Shown here: positions 5,976 through 15,318 of the stretch, one piece after another
Position numbering within the stretch: the first letter of the stretch is position 1
How the letters are laid out: every line of letters begins with the position of its first letter
Source: CAZDFU01 sp964504985
GTDB lineage: Bacteria > Patescibacteriota > Microgenomatia > Daviesbacterales > UBA10151
Direction of reading: 5' to 3'
NCBI GenBank assembly: GCA_964504985.1
Contig: CAZDFU010000005.1
Span: 1-64,000, forward strand
Length of the DNA stretch: 64,000 nucleotides
Program-made: the position numbers and the translations under genes
The notes under the pieces: model-generated
What the model was told of the DNA's origin: nothing
Databases searched by the model: none
The model's input: only the letters and a program-made list of their open reading frames with translations

Positions 5976-6845
5976 ATGGCTTTTCATAAATGGTTCATAC
6001 CTCACCGTGATACTCATAAAAAAGCACACCTAATATCCTGGGAGGCTTTGCTTATTTATATACTCTTTTTTATCTTTCTTCAGGTTGGATTTTCCATCAT
6101 AAGTTATACCAAGCCTGGAGTTTTAGGAATCTCCTCAAGTGTTGATCAAAAAACTCTTATTGAGCTAACAAATAAAGAAAGAATAGAAAAGGGTTTGCCT
6201 GCTTTGGTAGAAAATGAAGCCTTAAATAAGGCAGCTCAACTGAAGGCAGAAAATATGTTATCAGAAAATTACTGGGCGCATTTTGCCCCCTCAGGCAAAA
6301 CTCCTTGGGATTTTATAATAGGAGCAGGTTATAAATTTACTTTTGCCGGCGAAAATTTAGCCAAAAACTTTTATTCATCAGATGAAGTGGTAAAAGCTTG
6401 GATGGCCTCACCAACTCACCGGGATAATTTATTAAATTCAAAATATAAAGATATAGGGATTGCTGTTTTAGAAGGGGTTTTAAACGGACAGAAAACAACT
6501 TTAGTAGTGCAGGAATTTGGCACAACTCAAATAGGAGTACAAGAGGCTTCCATTGATGTTTCTGGCAAAAAAGTTACAGTTTCCCAGGAAGAATTTGAAA
6601 AACCATTATTTTTAGGAGTAGCTGAAATTAAACCAAATATAAAACCTATGCTTGATCCATATATAGTATTTAAAACAGCAGGATTTAGTATAATTTTAAT
6701 AATTGCAGTTCTTTTAATTATTGATATTTGGGTTTTAAAAAGAAGAGGGGTATTTAGGATCTCTTCACATAATATAGCTCATATGGCTTTACTTTCTTTG
6801 GCAGCAGGTAGTCTATATATGGTCAGTCCAGGAGCAATATTATGA
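5976..6845 (+). CDS. CAP (SCP/PR1) domain membrane protein
   Basis: An extracytoplasmic CAP-superfamily domain held in the membrane; bacterial members have poorly defined functions. In the 289 residues, a cytoplasmic N-terminus leads to membrane segment 1 (about 23-43) and the CAP domain (about 62-185). It shows LTNKERIEKGLPAL, H102 in YWAHFAPSG, GENLA at 125-129 with E126, and the SPTHRDNLL block at 145-153 with H148. A beta-rich linker leads to two C-terminal membrane segments (about 235-254 and 267-285). The extra C-terminal membrane pair is less usual. It overlaps the next small gene through ATGA. Confidence 0.85.
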   Translation: MAFHKWFIPHRDTHKKAHLISWEALLIYILFFIFLQVGFSIISYTKPGVLGISSSVDQKTLIELTNKERIEKGLPALVENEALNKAAQLKAENMLSENYWAHFAPSGKTPWDFIIGAGYKFTFAGENLAKNFYSSDEVVKAWMASPTHRDNLLNSKYKDIGIAVLEGVLNGQKTTLVVQEFGTTQIGVQEASIDVSGKKVTVSQEEFEKPLFLGVAEIKPNIKPMLDPYIVFKTAGFSIILIIAVLLIIDIWVLKRRGVFRISSHNIAHMALLSLAAGSLYMVSPGAIL

Positions 6846-7006
6846 TTATTCCTTTAAAAATTTTATCTATTGGTATTTTTATATATTTAATTTGGGCTCT
6901 GTTCCATCATAAAAAAGACAAAAGTTTGACATTGGCTATTTTAGTAGAGTATCTTCTAACTGCAACTTTAGCAATAATTCTTTTGATGGGAGTTTTAATA
7001 CAATGA
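6842..7006 (+). CDS. 54-residue two-segment membrane protein
   Basis: Unrecognised small protein found by reading between the CAP gene and rmlA. It starts MIIPLKILSIGIFIYLIW and ends LLMGVLIQ. Two hydrophobic stretches (about 4-21 and 31-53) are separated by the basic loop HHKKDKS. It is joined to both neighbours by 4-base ATGA overlaps (6842-6845 and 7003-7006) and has GGAG seven bases before the ATG. The tight coupling argues that it is translated. A helper of the CAP membrane protein is possible but unproven. Confidence 0.7.
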   Translation: MIIPLKILSIGIFIYLIWALFHHKKDKSLTLAILVEYLLTATLAIILLMGVLIQ

Positions 7007-8085
7007 AGGCTGTAATACCAACAGGAGGACGTGGTACCAGAATGCGCCCTTTAACATTTTCTCAAAATAAACATTTTATTCCTGTTGCCAATAAACCCTT
7101 GATCTTTTATCCAATTGAAACAGTGGCTAATGCAGGTATTAAAGAAATTGCCTTAACTTATAATACAGGTGGATTGGAAGAAGTAAAAAATATGCTGGGG
7201 GATGGTTCCAGATGGGGAGTAAAGTTTAGTTATGTATTACAAGAGCAGCCAAAAGGTTTGGCAAATATTTTCCAGGTTTGTGAAGAATTTGTCCGCGGTG
7301 AGCCTTTTGTGATGCATCTGGGTGATAATATTTTTGTTGACGGGATTTCAGATTTAGTTGTTCACTTTGATAAAGAAAAACCAGATGGGTTGGTTGCTAT
7401 GGTTCATCACAAAGAAAACACCAGGCTTGGGGTGCCATATTTTGATGATAATGGCCACTTGGTAAAATATGTGGAAAAGCCTGAGAACCCTCCTCATGAT
7501 TTTGCTATACCTGGGATATATTTTTTCTCCCCCTTGGTTTTTGAATGTTTTAGGGGTAAGGATGCAATTCAACCATCAGCAAGAGGGGAGTATGAGATAT
7601 CAGCCCCGTATCAGTGGTTAATTGATAAAGGAAAAAGAGTGGATGTTTTAGAATACAAAGGAAAATGGTTAGATCCTGGGAAAATTGATGACTGGCTTTA
7701 TGCAAACGAGTATCTTTTGGAAAATAATTTTGAGCAGTTGGTAGAAAGTAAAATAGATGAAAGCTCGTCAGTTGAGGGTAAAATTAAATTAGGTAAAGAT
7801 TCTGAAATTAGGAATTCTAAAATAAAAGGTCCAGTGGTAATTGGTGATAAAGTAATAATTGAAGACTCAGAAATTGGCCCGTTTGTTTCTATAGCAGATG
7901 GGTGTGAAGTTATAAATTCAGAAATAAAAAGATCTATCCTGATGGGAGGCGTCAGGGTTAGCGGGGTCTTGGAGCACCCTATGGAGGATAGTTTAATCGG
8001 CACTGATACAGAAGTTGTAGGCAGTGACGGTAAAGGAGCAGCTACAAAATTGTTTGTTGGGGAAAAGTGCAAAATACAAATATGA
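7003..8085 (+). CDS. rmlA: Glucose-1-phosphate thymidylyltransferase, long form
   Basis: Makes dTDP-glucose from dTTP and glucose-1-phosphate, the first step to dTDP-L-rhamnose. The 360 residues comprise a nucleotidyltransferase domain (1 to about 240) with GGRGTRMRP at 8-16 and the metal-binding LGDN at 106-109. A left-handed beta-helix tail (about 255-345) follows, with hexapeptide-like repeats such as IKLGKDSEIRNSKIKG. The tail is typical of the long RmlA subgroup rather than the 290-residue RmlA of enterobacteria. It starts in the ATGA overlap with the 54-residue gene, with GGGAG about ten bases upstream, and heads rmlABCD in pathway order. Confidence 0.92.
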   Translation: MKAVIPTGGRGTRMRPLTFSQNKHFIPVANKPLIFYPIETVANAGIKEIALTYNTGGLEEVKNMLGDGSRWGVKFSYVLQEQPKGLANIFQVCEEFVRGEPFVMHLGDNIFVDGISDLVVHFDKEKPDGLVAMVHHKENTRLGVPYFDDNGHLVKYVEKPENPPHDFAIPGIYFFSPLVFECFRGKDAIQPSARGEYEISAPYQWLIDKGKRVDVLEYKGKWLDPGKIDDWLYANEYLLENNFEQLVESKIDESSSVEGKIKLGKDSEIRNSKIKGPVVIGDKVIIEDSEIGPFVSIADGCEVINSEIKRSILMGGVRVSGVLEHPMEDSLIGTDTEVVGSDGKGAATKLFVGEKCKIQI

Positions 8086-9089
8086 GATTACTGGTGACTG
8101 GCGGGGCAGGTTTTATAGGTTCAAATTTTATCCATTACTGGATAAAATTTCATCCTGAAGATCAAATTATTAATCTTGATGTTTTAACTTATGCAGGTCA
8201 TATAGAATCCTTAAAAGATTTAGAAGGAAATCTTAATTACCAATTTATAAAAGGAGATATTGCCAACCCTGAGGATGTAAAAAAAGCCATGAGTGGAGTG
8301 GACGTTGTCGTTCATTTTGCAGCTGAATCCCATGTAGACCGTTCAATAATAGATCCATTAGTTTTTGTTAAAACAAATGTTTTGGGGACTGCGGTTTTGT
8401 TACATGAAGCGGTTGAGGTAAAAGTTAAGCGTTTCCATCATGTTTCAACAGATGAAGTATATGGAAGCTTAGGTCTGGATGATTCTTCTTTTACACCTGA
8501 CACTCCATATCACCCAAGAACTCCATATGCTGCTTCAAAAGCAGGAGCAGATCATTTAGTAAGAGCTTTTTTTGAAACATATGGACTGCCAATAACTATT
8601 TCAAACTGTGCTAATAATTTTGGACCATTTCATGACCCTGAAAAATTAATCCCGAGGTTTATTACAAATTTAATAGAGGGTCAAAAAGTGCCCTTAATGG
8701 GTAAAGGAGAAAATATCCGGGAATGGTTATATGTGGATGATCACTCAAAAGGAATAGAAGTTATTTTAGAAAAAGGACAGGTAGGAAAAACTTATTTAAT
8801 TCAAGGGGAGGAAAAAACCAACTTAGAAGTAACAAAAAAGATTTTAGAAGTGTTAAATTTAGATGAATCATATATAGAATATGTGAAAGACAGGCTGGGG
8901 CATGATTTCCGGTATGCCAATGATGGGACTGAGCTTAAAAAATTAGGCTGGGTGGCTGATCATAATTTTGATGAATGGCTGGAAAAAACCATTAATTGGT
9001 TTAAAGAAAATGAGTGGTGGTGGAAACCATTAAAGCAAGGCAGGCCTAATGTTGATAGGAGCGCTCAAAAAGGATATAACAATGGATGA
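8082..9089 (+). CDS. rmlB: dTDP-glucose 4,6-dehydratase
   Basis: Converts dTDP-glucose to dTDP-4-keto-6-deoxyglucose with bound NAD. An extended SDR of 335 residues: GGAGFIG at 7-13, AAESHVDRS near 80-88, STDEVYG at 122-128 carrying the dehydratase Asp-Glu pair, and Y149/K153 in YAASK. I chose the ATG at 8082 because it forms an ATGA overlap with the rmlA stop; a GTG at 8067 would add five residues before the Rossmann strand. The gene overlaps rmlC by 8 bases. Confidence 0.94.
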   Translation: MRLLVTGGAGFIGSNFIHYWIKFHPEDQIINLDVLTYAGHIESLKDLEGNLNYQFIKGDIANPEDVKKAMSGVDVVVHFAAESHVDRSIIDPLVFVKTNVLGTAVLLHEAVEVKVKRFHHVSTDEVYGSLGLDDSSFTPDTPYHPRTPYAASKAGADHLVRAFFETYGLPITISNCANNFGPFHDPEKLIPRFITNLIEGQKVPLMGKGENIREWLYVDDHSKGIEVILEKGQVGKTYLIQGEEKTNLEVTKKILEVLNLDESYIEYVKDRLGHDFRYANDGTELKKLGWVADHNFDEWLEKTINWFKENEWWWKPLKQGRPNVDRSAQKGYNNG

Positions 9090-9630
9090 ATTTGTAAAAA
9101 AAACTTCAATTGAAGGATTGCTTGTTTTAAAAAGACCAATCCACAAAGACGGAAGGGGCTTTTTTAGAGAAGTCTTTCATCTTGATGAAATTGAAAATAG
9201 TTTAGGCATTGAGTTTAAAGGTGTACAGATGAACCATGCCTACTCCAAACCTAAAGTATTAAGAGGGATCCATGCTGAGAATTGGAACAAAATTATTTAT
9301 CCTCTAAATGGTGAAGTGTTTGTGGCAATAGTTGATATCAGAGCAGACTCCCCTACTTTTGCAAAATTTGAAACTTTTATAATTAATGATGAAAATAGAA
9401 TTGCTCTGTTTCTTTCTAAAGGCTTGGCCAATTCCTATTGTGTGACTGGTAACCGGGCAGTAGATTATACTTATTTAGTTGATGCCTATTATGATGGTAC
9501 AGACCAAAGAGCACTAGCTTGGGATGATCCTGATTTAGCAATTGAGTGGCCGGTAAAAGATCCCCTAATATCTGAAAGAGATAAAAATAATCCAACATTA
9601 AAAGACTTATTTCCTGAAAAGTTTAAATAA
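9082..9630 (+). CDS. rmlC: dTDP-4-dehydrorhamnose 3,5-epimerase (variant)
   Basis: Cupin epimerase that inverts C3 and C5 of dTDP-4-keto-6-deoxyglucose. From the ATG at 9082 (AGGA lies eight bases upstream) it has 182 residues. The family features HKDGRGFFRE (21-30), LRGIH with catalytic-type H64, DIRADSPTF (85-93) and a Tyr-rich DYTYLVDAYYD strand are present. The usual LRGLHYQ is replaced by LRGIHAENWNK, as in a divergent subgroup of RmlC-like proteins. Position between rmlB and rmlD supports the role. A related sugar 3- or 5-epimerase remains possible. Confidence 0.87.
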   Translation: MDEFVKKTSIEGLLVLKRPIHKDGRGFFREVFHLDEIENSLGIEFKGVQMNHAYSKPKVLRGIHAENWNKIIYPLNGEVFVAIVDIRADSPTFAKFETFIINDENRIALFLSKGLANSYCVTGNRAVDYTYLVDAYYDGTDQRALAWDDPDLAIEWPVKDPLISERDKNNPTLKDLFPEKFK

Positions 9631-10520
9631 TGATTAAGAAAGTTTTAACGTTTGGTGGAGCTGGTTTAGTTGGTGCAAAGTTTATTCAGCTAAATTCACA
9701 GAAATTTGATATTAATGCTCCTATGTCATCTGATGTGGATATTTTAAATAAAACTCAAATATCCCAAATAGTAGAAGAGTTTAATCCTGATTCTATAGTC
9801 AATTTTGCAGCTTTTACAGACGTGGAGGAGGCAGAAAACCAAAAAGATGATAAAGAGGGAATTTGTTTTAGGGTAAATGCCACAGGTGCCAGAAACGTTG
9901 CAGAAGTTGCTAAAGACTTTAATAAGCATTTAGTTTTTATATCTACAGAATATGTATTTGATGGTACAAAAGAGAATGCTCCATATGCTGAGCAAGATTT
10001 ACCAAGCCCTGTTAATTGGTATGGTCAAACTAAACTGGCTGGCGAGCAGGCTGTTTTAGAAATAGGAGGAAGAAGCGTCATTATGAGAATTTCTATGCCT
10101 TTTTCTGCTCAGTATGAATTAAAAAAAGATGTAGCCAGATTTTTTTTGGCACAGCTTAAATCTAACCAGCCGGTTAGGGCGGTGGAAGACCAAAGAATCA
10201 CCCCTACTTTAACAAATGATATATCTGATGCCTTGGTTATACTGTTACAAAATGCCTCAGAAGGGATTTATCATGTTTCATCAAGAGACTCCGTTACACC
10301 TTTAGAGTTTGTAAAAACAATAGCTGAAACATTTAAACTAGATTATTCTTTAATTTCATCTATTGCTTTAGATGAGTTTAATAAAACCAAAAAAGCCAAA
10401 TTGCTGAAGTATTCCTGGTTAAATCCAGCCAAATTTGAAAAAGAGTTTGGTATGGACATACTGCATACAGTAGAAGAAGCCCTGATTAATTTCAAACAGG
10501 AGATTGACCGCTTAGGGTAA
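9630..10520 (+). CDS. rmlD: dTDP-4-dehydrorhamnose reductase
   Basis: NAD(P)H-dependent last step to dTDP-L-rhamnose. The 296 residues show the RmlD pattern: GGAGLVG at 9-15, then VNFAAFTDVEEAE (57-69) in place of the family's AAYTAVDKAE, STEYVFDG at 105-112 and the catalytic pair in YGQTK at 131-135. The Rossmann motif is GGAGLVG rather than GxxGQxG, marking a divergent member. The start codon shares one base with the rmlC stop. Its last codons contain the -35 box of the gmd promoter. Confidence 0.9.
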   Translation: MIKKVLTFGGAGLVGAKFIQLNSQKFDINAPMSSDVDILNKTQISQIVEEFNPDSIVNFAAFTDVEEAENQKDDKEGICFRVNATGARNVAEVAKDFNKHLVFISTEYVFDGTKENAPYAEQDLPSPVNWYGQTKLAGEQAVLEIGGRSVIMRISMPFSAQYELKKDVARFFLAQLKSNQPVRAVEDQRITPTLTNDISDALVILLQNASEGIYHVSSRDSVTPLEFVKTIAETFKLDYSLISSIALDEFNKTKKAKLLKYSWLNPAKFEKEFGMDILHTVEEALINFKQEIDRLG

Positions 10521-10532
10521 ATCGTATATATT
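10504..10532 (+). promoter_or_regulatory. gmd promoter, leaderless type
   Basis: TTGACC at 10504-10509, a 17-nt spacer and TATATT at 10527-10532, then seven nucleotides to the ATG at 10540. The -35 box lies inside the end of rmlD, so gmd can be transcribed separately from the rhamnose genes. Confidence 0.72.
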
Positions 10533-10539
10533 AGTTCAA

Positions 10540-11553
10540 ATGGCAAACAAAAGAGCATTCATAACAGGAATATCAGGACAGGATGGTTCTTATTTAGCGG
10601 AATTATTGTTAGACAAAGGTTACGAAGTTGGAGGGTTAATCAGAAGAAATGCTACTTTGGAATTGGGTAATATCAGTGAAATTAGGGATGATCTGAAAAT
10701 CTACTATGGAGATTTACACTCGCCTGAGTCTATTGCATTGGCGCTATATGATTTTAAACCTGATGAGGTATATAATCTAGCTGCTTTATCTTCTCCTTTT
10801 GGTTCATTTCATGACAAACTCGGCTCAATTATGATAACAGGAGTAGGAGCTCTGCATGTTTTTGAAAGAGCTAGAGAGATAGTGCCAAAAGCCAAAATTT
10901 ATCAGGCTTCCACATCTGAAATGTTTGGCGCTCCCAAGCAGGTGCCCCAAAATGAAGAAACCCCCTTTTCTCCGGCCAATCCTTATGCAGCTGCCAAAGA
11001 ATATGCTCACCGTATTGCAATGGTTGCAAGGAAAGATCAAAAAAATCCACAGTTTATAACTTGCGGTATATTGTTTAATCATGAAAGTCCAAGAAGAGGG
11101 ATAAATTTTGTAACCCGCAAAATTACTGTAGCCGTTGCATGTATTAAAAATGGCCGTAGGGAAAATATCCCTTTAAATGAAGTTGGCGATCCAATTGTAC
11201 AAAATGGTAAGGTTAAGTTAGGTGATTTAAACGCAAAAAGGGATTGGGGGTATGCGCCTGATTATGTGGAAGCAATGTGGATGATGTTACAGCAAGATAG
11301 TCCTGATGATTTTGTAATAGGGACAGGCGAGGTCCATACCGTAGAAGAGTTTGCCAGAGAAGCGTTTGCAGTTGTTAATTTGGATTATAAAGATTACATA
11401 GAAACAGACCCAAGATTTGTTCCTCCTGTTCCAACAGGGCCACTTTGTGGAGATGCCTCAAAAGCTGAGAAAATATTAGGTTGGAAGCCAAAGACAAAAT
11501 TTAAGGAATTAGTTAAGATAATGGTTCACGCTGATCTTGCTAAATATAGCTAA
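10540..11553 (+). CDS. gmd: GDP-mannose 4,6-dehydratase
   Basis: Makes GDP-4-keto-6-deoxymannose, precursor of GDP-fucose, GDP-rhamnose and related sugars. The 337 residues carry the Gmd-specific GISGQDGSY at 10-18 (most SDRs have GGAGF), STSEMFG at 124-130, the catalytic YAAAK at 149-153, and NHESPRRGINFVTRKIT near 185. A follow-on reductase or epimerase (Fcl, Rmd) is not next to it, although epimerases occur at 60084 and 63337. It is slightly shorter than the usual 345-370 residues. Confidence 0.93.
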   Translation: MANKRAFITGISGQDGSYLAELLLDKGYEVGGLIRRNATLELGNISEIRDDLKIYYGDLHSPESIALALYDFKPDEVYNLAALSSPFGSFHDKLGSIMITGVGALHVFERAREIVPKAKIYQASTSEMFGAPKQVPQNEETPFSPANPYAAAKEYAHRIAMVARKDQKNPQFITCGILFNHESPRRGINFVTRKITVAVACIKNGRRENIPLNEVGDPIVQNGKVKLGDLNAKRDWGYAPDYVEAMWMMLQQDSPDDFVIGTGEVHTVEEFAREAFAVVNLDYKDYIETDPRFVPPVPTGPLCGDASKAEKILGWKPKTKFKELVKIMVHADLAKYS

Positions 11554-11602
11554 CTTGTTTCTTGTAAAAGTTTCCCCTTTTGACATACAATCGAACAATA
11601 CT

Positions 11603-12790
11603 ATGAAACGGGTGGTTGTTGTTCTTCCAACTTATAATGAAAAAGATAACTTAGAAAAAACCGTAAGAAGTGTTTTTGAACAGCAGAAATCCTTGCCAAG
11701 CCATGAGATTAATATTGTAATCACTGATGATATCAGAAGCTCAGATGGTACAGATAAAGTGGCTCAGGTATTAGCCAAGGGAAATAAAAAAGTGCACTTT
11801 TTAAAGGTCCAACCTGGCTTGGGGGTAGGGTTAATTGAGGGACATAGGTATTCCTTAAAACATCTTCAACCAGATATCCTGGCTCAACTTGATGCTGATG
11901 GACAGGTTGGAGCAGATGTATTAGTTAGGTTAGTAAATACAATAGAGGAAGGGTATGATTTGGCCATTGGATCAAGGTTTGTGTCAGGGGGGAAAAACCA
12001 ACTTTCTTTTTCAAGGAGGCTTTTTAGTGCCGGAGCATCATATATTTGCCGTATGATTATGGGGCCTCATGATATCGCTGAGTTTACAAACTCAGCCAGG
12101 GCTTTTACACCAGAGCTTTTTAAAAGAATTAATTTAAATAGATTGCCTTGGAGGGAAAAAACATTTATAGTCCAGCCCGCATTTTTAAACGAGGCAATAT
12201 TGGCTCATGCAAAATATAAGGAAGTTCCGCTAACTTTCAAAAATAGACTTGAAGGGTATTCAAAGAACAAAGTTTTTAATTATACATATGATGTTATTAC
12301 TTATTGTATTGATGCCAGACTGAGAAAATTTGGTTTAAATATACCATTTTTTGTTCTGACAAGAAGGGCAAAGACAATTGTAAAATTTGGACTGGTGGGA
12401 TTTATTGGCACTTTAGTAGACTTTCTTTTTTATAAAATCTTTATTAATGCATTAGGTGTTCCACCAGCTACTTCAAAGGGAATTTCAACTGAGATTGCCA
12501 TAATGAATAACTTTTTTTTAAATAATTTTTGGACATTTAAATACCGTAAAACTAAAACTAATATTTGGCAAAAGCTGGGAATTTTCAACCTGGTCAGTTT
12601 AGGAGGATTAGTCATAGGTGTTTTGATTGTTAAGTTTCTGCATTCAACTTATGGTGATGGATTTGTGGATTTAGGATTTAGGAAATTGGCTTATAATAAC
12701 TTTTACTTTTTTGCAACAATCCCTCCTGTTATGATTTGGAACTTTATAATAAACCATCTTATTACTTGGCGTAATCAAGAAGAATCCTAA
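11603..12790 (+). CDS. Polyprenyl-phosphate glycosyltransferase (GT2) fused to GtrA
   Basis: Probably moves a sugar from NDP-sugar to a polyprenyl phosphate on the inner membrane face. Residues 1 to about 235 are a DPM1-like GT2 domain with PTYNEKDN at 9-16, TDDIRSSDGT (41-50, an altered form of DDGSxDGT) and the metal-binding DADGQ at 97-101. Residues about 258-390 are a GtrA domain of four membrane helices, with the family block FFLNNFWTFKYRK near 304-316. GtrA domains are thought to help flip lipid-linked sugars. The ATG at 11603 is preferred over an upstream TTG at 11537 because it begins at the GT2 strand; a TACAAT sits at 11586-11591. Confidence 0.88.
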   Translation: MKRVVVVLPTYNEKDNLEKTVRSVFEQQKSLPSHEINIVITDDIRSSDGTDKVAQVLAKGNKKVHFLKVQPGLGVGLIEGHRYSLKHLQPDILAQLDADGQVGADVLVRLVNTIEEGYDLAIGSRFVSGGKNQLSFSRRLFSAGASYICRMIMGPHDIAEFTNSARAFTPELFKRINLNRLPWREKTFIVQPAFLNEAILAHAKYKEVPLTFKNRLEGYSKNKVFNYTYDVITYCIDARLRKFGLNIPFFVLTRRAKTIVKFGLVGFIGTLVDFLFYKIFINALGVPPATSKGISTEIAIMNNFFLNNFWTFKYRKTKTNIWQKLGIFNLVSLGGLVIGVLIVKFLHSTYGDGFVDLGFRKLAYNNFYFFATIPPVMIWNFIINHLITWRNQEES

Positions 12791-12793
12791 GAC

Positions 12794-14161
12794 ATGAGAA
12801 GAAAGCTGGAGTTAATTTTTCTTCTCACCTTAATTTTAACGGCAATTTTTTTCAGAGCATATAATTTGGAAAAAAGGCTTCCATTTGCTTGGGATCAGGA
12901 ACGGGATGCTGAGATGGCTTGGCAGATTATCAAGACAGGGAAGCCTACGCTAATTGGCCCGCGGGTTATAAGCGATGACGCGTTTTACCTGGGCCCTTTA
13001 TGGTACTATTTAATTACTCCTTTTTATTTTCTTTTTGGAATGGACCCAATTGCAGCCGGTGTGTTGATGATTTTACTGGGAGTTTTAACCAGCTTAACAG
13101 TTTATTTTGTTACAAAACATCTATTAGGTATCAGAGAGGCTATTACAGTAAGCCTAATTTGGGTCAGTTTGGGTGACATTGTTGCCTGGAATCCAGTATT
13201 AATACCTTTTGCTACTGCATTGTTGTTATTCTTTCTTGTCAAAATTGTTGATGGAGAATATAAATTTATCCCGTTTTCTCTGCTTTTGATAGGTCTTGCT
13301 ATGCAATTGCACTTTCAGGCAGTATTTTTTTTAATACCATTTATTTTGGCAATATTTTTTTGTATTAAAAAATTTAACAAATTTCCATTCAAAAGTTTAT
13401 CAATAGGAACAGCTCTTTTTCTGTTAACTTTTTTGCCAATAATAATTTTTGACCTCAGGCATGAATTCTTAAATGCTAAAGGAGTACTAAAATTATTTTT
13501 TAACTCAAATGAAAATTCTAATCCTCATTTCATTTCCAGGTTTGTTCTATTATGGGAGAAATTTTTACAAACATGTGTGTTCTTTATCCCCAGAATTTAT
13601 GAGATAAACACTAAGCTCATAGTAGGGTCTATTGTGTTTTTATTTTCAGTAAGAGGAATATTAGTAAGCAAACTGTCTGACCAAAAGAAGAATTTAATAT
13701 TGTCTATAATACTTTTCCCCCCGCTTCTTTACCCGCTTTATAAAGGTGAAATTTCAGAATATTATTTCAGCTTGGTATCAGTTCCTCTGCTGATAGGGTT
13801 TTCTAATGGTTTGTTTAAGATAAGGTTATTTAACCTAAACTATTTCCTAATTTTTTCTATTATGCTCTGGGTGTTTATTGGCAGATTAAGTTTAATTTTA
13901 ACTAAAGAAGATAACCAAAGTTTGTATTATAAAAAGGAGGCAGTGAAATATATTGTTAACCAAAAAATTGACCCAATTTTTAATGTTTCCTATTCTGTTC
14001 CCCTAAATTCAGATGTAGGTTTTAAATATCTTTTCAGGTTTTATGGAAGAGAGCCTCAAAATATTCCAGCAGGACATCTTTGGACAATAGTGATACCTCC
14101 AGATGGTGAGAATGTACCTCCTTTGGTTTCATCCGGCGGGGTAGGGGTTATTAGAAGGTAG
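12794..14161 (+). CDS. GT-C membrane glycosyltransferase, PMT/ArnT-like
   Basis: Polytopic protein of 455 residues with about ten hydrophobic segments. After membrane segment 1 comes the acidic first loop with WDQERDAE (33-40), the site where GT39-type enzymes carry their catalytic Asp. A second family block follows, ending YLGPLWYYLITPF. It should transfer a sugar from polyprenyl phosphate to an acceptor outside the membrane. The C-terminal half of the protein at 15350-17530 shares the same loop (GDEGRDA, then IGP, then YLGPLYYY), so the two are close paralogues. It is three bases behind the GT2-GtrA gene and convergent with the next gene. Confidence 0.82.
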   Translation: MRRKLELIFLLTLILTAIFFRAYNLEKRLPFAWDQERDAEMAWQIIKTGKPTLIGPRVISDDAFYLGPLWYYLITPFYFLFGMDPIAAGVLMILLGVLTSLTVYFVTKHLLGIREAITVSLIWVSLGDIVAWNPVLIPFATALLLFFLVKIVDGEYKFIPFSLLLIGLAMQLHFQAVFFLIPFILAIFFCIKKFNKFPFKSLSIGTALFLLTFLPIIIFDLRHEFLNAKGVLKLFFNSNENSNPHFISRFVLLWEKFLQTCVFFIPRIYEINTKLIVGSIVFLFSVRGILVSKLSDQKKNLILSIILFPPLLYPLYKGEISEYYFSLVSVPLLIGFSNGLFKIRLFNLNYFLIFSIMLWVFIGRLSLILTKEDNQSLYYKKEAVKYIVNQKIDPIFNVSYSVPLNSDVGFKYLFRFYGREPQNIPAGHLWTIVIPPDGENVPPLVSSGGVGVIRR

Positions 14162-14163
14162 AG

Positions 14164-15318
14164 TTAGTTAAAAAGGTAAGTATTTGGAATTGGAGCAACG
14201 TTTGTAAGGATGAAGTTTTGTGAATATAAATAAATTGCAATAAATATTATTGGTAAGATTATTTTAAACTCTTTACTGGTAAGTACCCTTTCAAATGCAA
14301 TCAGTATTAAAGGGGTTACAGGTAATATATACCTTGAGATGTCCCGGTGTGCTATCAATGTAGATGCAAAAAGGTAAGTTAGAACAAAAAAGGATAAAGT
14401 ATACAACCTTTTCTTCCATAGGATTATTCCTCCCAAAAACCCAAGAGTGAAAATATAAATTAAGTCTTCAAGCCAAATATCACCAACCCAAAACTGTGCT
14501 TTGTTAAAGACTTGAAAAGGAGGGAGGGTTAAGTGGATATTATCCCCGCTATGAAAATATGCAAAAAAATCCTGGTATGTTATTGAATACCAGAAAAAAA
14601 TCAACAAAAGAGTTAAGGGTATGGTTAGTAAAGGAAGGTATGCGCTTATAGCTTTGGAAATAGGGATTTGTTTGGTGATAATTCTCCAAAACAAATAAGC
14701 AGATAAGGCAACAAAAAGTAAAATCCCGGGAGGTCTGGTAAGTTGGGCAAATATTCCTGCAAAGGCAACATAAATTAAGTTCAAACTGTTCCCTGATTGC
14801 TCAAATTTCATAAAAAAATATATGGCAGTCAAGATAAATAGTATGAATGTTGGTTCAGAGGAGCCGACACTGTGAACAATGAGCCATCTGGCTGGTAAGA
14901 TTAGGAATATCAGGCTTAAAAAAAGAGGACTGTTGGTTAATTTAAAGTTTTTAACCAAAAGGTAAAAGACCCAGGTTGCTAATATAGTAGATAATAAGGA
15001 AACAAACAACATTGATTTCAAGTAACCCAGAAGCGGGGCAAAAAAATAAATTAGTATAGAATACCCGGGAAAATGGGAAGCAAAGTAACTAGCTGGCAGG
15101 CTTTGGGGTAGAAGGGAAATAAGTTGAGAGTTATAGAATGTTTTGGCTATAATAATATACTCCAATCCATCAAAGTTCCTATAAATTAGGGGAAATCCTT
15201 CTTTGAAGGATAGCCCCCAAAAGTTAGGCAGTGCTAACAGGTGCGGGAGCCAGACAGCTAGAGTAATGACAATGACAAAGACGCTTATTAACGATAGATC
15301 CTTAAGGTTTCTGTTCAC
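14164..15318 (-). CDS. GT-C membrane protein, PIG-V-like
   Basis: 384 residues with roughly ten hydrophobic segments. The first outer loop has YRNFDGLEYIIIAKTFY (about 46-62), followed by ASHFPGYSIL. This resembles the DGxxYxxIA...FPxYP pattern of PIG-V-type mannosyltransferases, shared with the protein at 54029-55189. It starts at a GTG (15316-15318), supported by a perfect TATAAT seven nucleotides upstream; there is no better ATG. It is divergent from the GT2-PMT fusion, convergent with the gene at 12794, and the only minus-strand gene in this stretch. The acceptor and sugar are unknown. Confidence 0.75.
   Translation of the reverse strand: MNRNLKDLSLISVFVIVITLAVWLPHLLALPNFWGLSFKEGFPLIYRNFDGLEYIIIAKTFYNSQLISLLPQSLPASYFASHFPGYSILIYFFAPLLGYLKSMLFVSLLSTILATWVFYLLVKNFKLTNSPLFLSLIFLILPARWLIVHSVGSSEPTFILFILTAIYFFMKFEQSGNSLNLIYVAFAGIFAQLTRPPGILLFVALSAYLFWRIITKQIPISKAISAYLPLLTIPLTLLLIFFWYSITYQDFFAYFHSGDNIHLTLPPFQVFNKAQFWVGDIWLEDLIYIFTLGFLGGIILWKKRLYTLSFFVLTYLFASTLIAHRDISRYILPVTPLILIAFERVLTSKEFKIILPIIFIAIYLYSQNFILTNVAPIPNTYLFN

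Noticed and set aside
7698..8072. 124-codon minus-strand open frame
   Set aside because: It is antisense to the beta-helix part of rmlA and rich in Ser/Thr/Pro/Ile as expected from reading that repeat backwards.
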